Positions 62,685-64,000 of a stretch of 64,000 nucleotides of DNA are shown in pieces. Position 1 is the first letter of the stretch. Each line of letters opens with the position of its first letter. The notes beneath the pieces are model-generated. The model was not told where the DNA came from and ran no database searches. It worked only from the letters and a program-made list of their open reading frames with translations. The translations under genes were made by a program, and so were the position numbers. Location: contig CAJNYU010003491.1 of assembly GCA_905331475.1 (NCBI GenBank), forward strand, positions 62,001 to 126,000, read 5' to 3'. Origin of the DNA: Rotaria socialis. Its lineage: Eukaryota; Rotifera; Eurotatoria; Philodinida; Philodinidae.

Positions 62685-63914
62685 GTAAGATCAGTGAATT
62701 AACTGTTAGACGCAAATTTTGCTATAGAAATTCAAAATTGAGTAGATCGTTCAGTACTTATAATATTTAGCATATTGATGATAGAATGAGAAAAACTGCA
62801 ACATGAGAGATTTCACGTTTAATCAAAGTAACGACGGCCTATAGAAAATGTTTAGCGGATGGGACGAGAGTTTTTGAGTAAAATTTTTTTTATTTTGTTC
62901 TGCTTGAAAATATGTCACGAGTTGAAAGCTGTGGTCTCGAACTAGAACTTAGTGCTCTTTCTGAATATCGACCTAGAACATTTTCTATTTGAATCTTTGA
63001 TAGATCTAAAACGTTAGATTGTGCGAGAAAATTGTCTATGCATTTTCCTATTCTCGCTGTTGGGATTCGAAACTAAAAGCGAAAGCCTTTATTAGTATAT
63101 CAGTTTGTAGAACAAGATCTAATCTACAAAATTAACCATTTCAGGTCCTTTGACAAGGCATCACAATTTTCATTTTTCCATTAAAAGCTTTTACGCAAAA
63201 CGCCTATAGTTCAGTTCAATGCTACACTTTGTTAAGAAGTATTTGTTCTACAAAACTGCTGAGTTGGGCAGTTTTTAGCATCTTTGTGAAGGGATTTATA
63301 GGGGTTACCAAAACCCGCTGCGCATCGTTCGAACTAATCCATTAGGTCTTAAACAAATTCTATTGCTACTCTGAAATTACCTCACTACTCTTGAACAAAA
63401 CCAGGCAAACGCTTTCTGAACCCATATTCGGAACGAGCATCGAATTCTGTGTCTACCACATAGCTTTTCATTCGTCTCGATTAATTTTAAGCCAATTGAA
63501 AATGAACAAACATTTTGTCCAGAAACTTACGCGTCAAGTCTTATTATTGAGAAGTACAAGTCAAAGAAAAATCAATTACCACTCGAGAAATAATTATTGC
63601 ATATTTGAAGGTGATTTTAATCAAGAGAGAAACAGCAGACTCCAACTCCTCGGAGTCAAACGGAGCCACCCGAAATCACATGGAGCCCGCTGGTTGCATA
63701 GAATCCCATAGGATCCCAGGGAGTCATGCCTAAACACGAGGAATCACAGTAAGTATCGCAAAATCCCTGCTGATGTCAAGGAAACCATTATAGAAATGGG
63801 AAACTGATACGTTTTTACTTTTTTCTGTCATATGTATCACTATATAAAATAGTTATTAGTTTCCTTCTTTGTCAGAAATTGTCCAAAAAAAACTTCCCAT
63901 AACAGAACAATATT
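62685..63914. other. intron or intergenic, no exon recognised
   Basis: An open frame at 63391-63711 (+) is not convincing. 63640-63725 is GC-rich with GACTCC...GGAGTC self-complementarity. Confidence 0.35.
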
Positions 63915-63991
63915 ACTCAGTGCCCGGAAGTAGGATTTCCACAGCTGAGCTGTTTATTCTGTAATGGGAATTCAACTTCCGGGTACTGAGT
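63915..63991. repeat. short inverted repeat near window end
   Basis: 77 bp: ACTCAGTGCCCGGAAGT at the left and ACTTCCGGGTACTGAGT at the right pair with one mismatch. Loop includes CAGCTGAGCTG. Possibly a miniature element. Confidence 0.6.
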
Positions 63992-64000
63992 CATACTGCC

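Noticed and set aside
63391-63711. 106-residue plus-strand open frame
   Set aside because: No recognisable domain; part overlaps a GC-rich self-complementary stretch.

Overview
This is eukaryotic DNA, AT-rich, with genes interrupted by many very small introns (mostly 50-70 bp, GT...AG). Animal families are present: a Fat-like cadherin, an RXR-type nuclear receptor, PDK1, a tetraspan membrane protein, and EGF/mucin proteins. A decayed gene of the TPR plus ADP-ribosyltransferase type, common in bdelloid rotifers, and the compact introns point to a bdelloid rotifer (Adineta/Rotaria-like). That assignment is inference from gene content. The window has one assembly gap (61715-62018) and two single N positions (25741, 60366).

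Layout. 2-8366 (+) is the 3' part of a large Fat-like cadherin. 8858-11190 is a nucleotidyltransferase pseudogene broken by two mobile elements. 12196-13731 (-) is a macrodomain-OTU fusion. 14101-14874 (-) is a four-helix membrane protein. 15482-16945 (-) is galactokinase. 17601-19062 (+) is a PDK1-like kinase without a PH domain. 19625-20815 (-) is a two-domain small heat-shock-like protein. 23255-24726 (-) is a secreted EGF/Thr-rich protein. 26640-28737 holds short or decaying genes, including a histone-stem-loop-binding-protein-like piece. 29868-30461 (-) is an unknown gene. 32436-34760 (-) is glucose-6-phosphate isomerase. 35002-41104 (-) is a six-exon gene that I read as a domesticated pogo-type transposase with two degenerate DDE domains in tandem. 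43805-46851 (-) is the TPR/ART pseudogene. 51225-53212 (-) is RXR with an altered AF-2 helix. From 53213 to the end the sequence is mostly non-coding and repeat-rich, with the start of one possible secreted protein at 62423.

The intergenic DNA carries many small non-autonomous transposons whose ends can be read directly. Three have terminal inverted repeats with 8-bp target duplications (hAT type; 10177, 17027, 42348). One has a 9-bp duplication (Mutator-like; 48831). Two dispersed repeat families have several copies, and copy 4 of the first carries two nested insertions.

The genes do not form an operon or an obvious pathway. Galactokinase and glucose-6-phosphate isomerase are both housekeeping sugar enzymes, but nothing in the layout links them. 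The most novel-looking items are the tandem-DDE gene, the macrodomain-OTU fusion and the RXR lacking its AF-2 glutamates.
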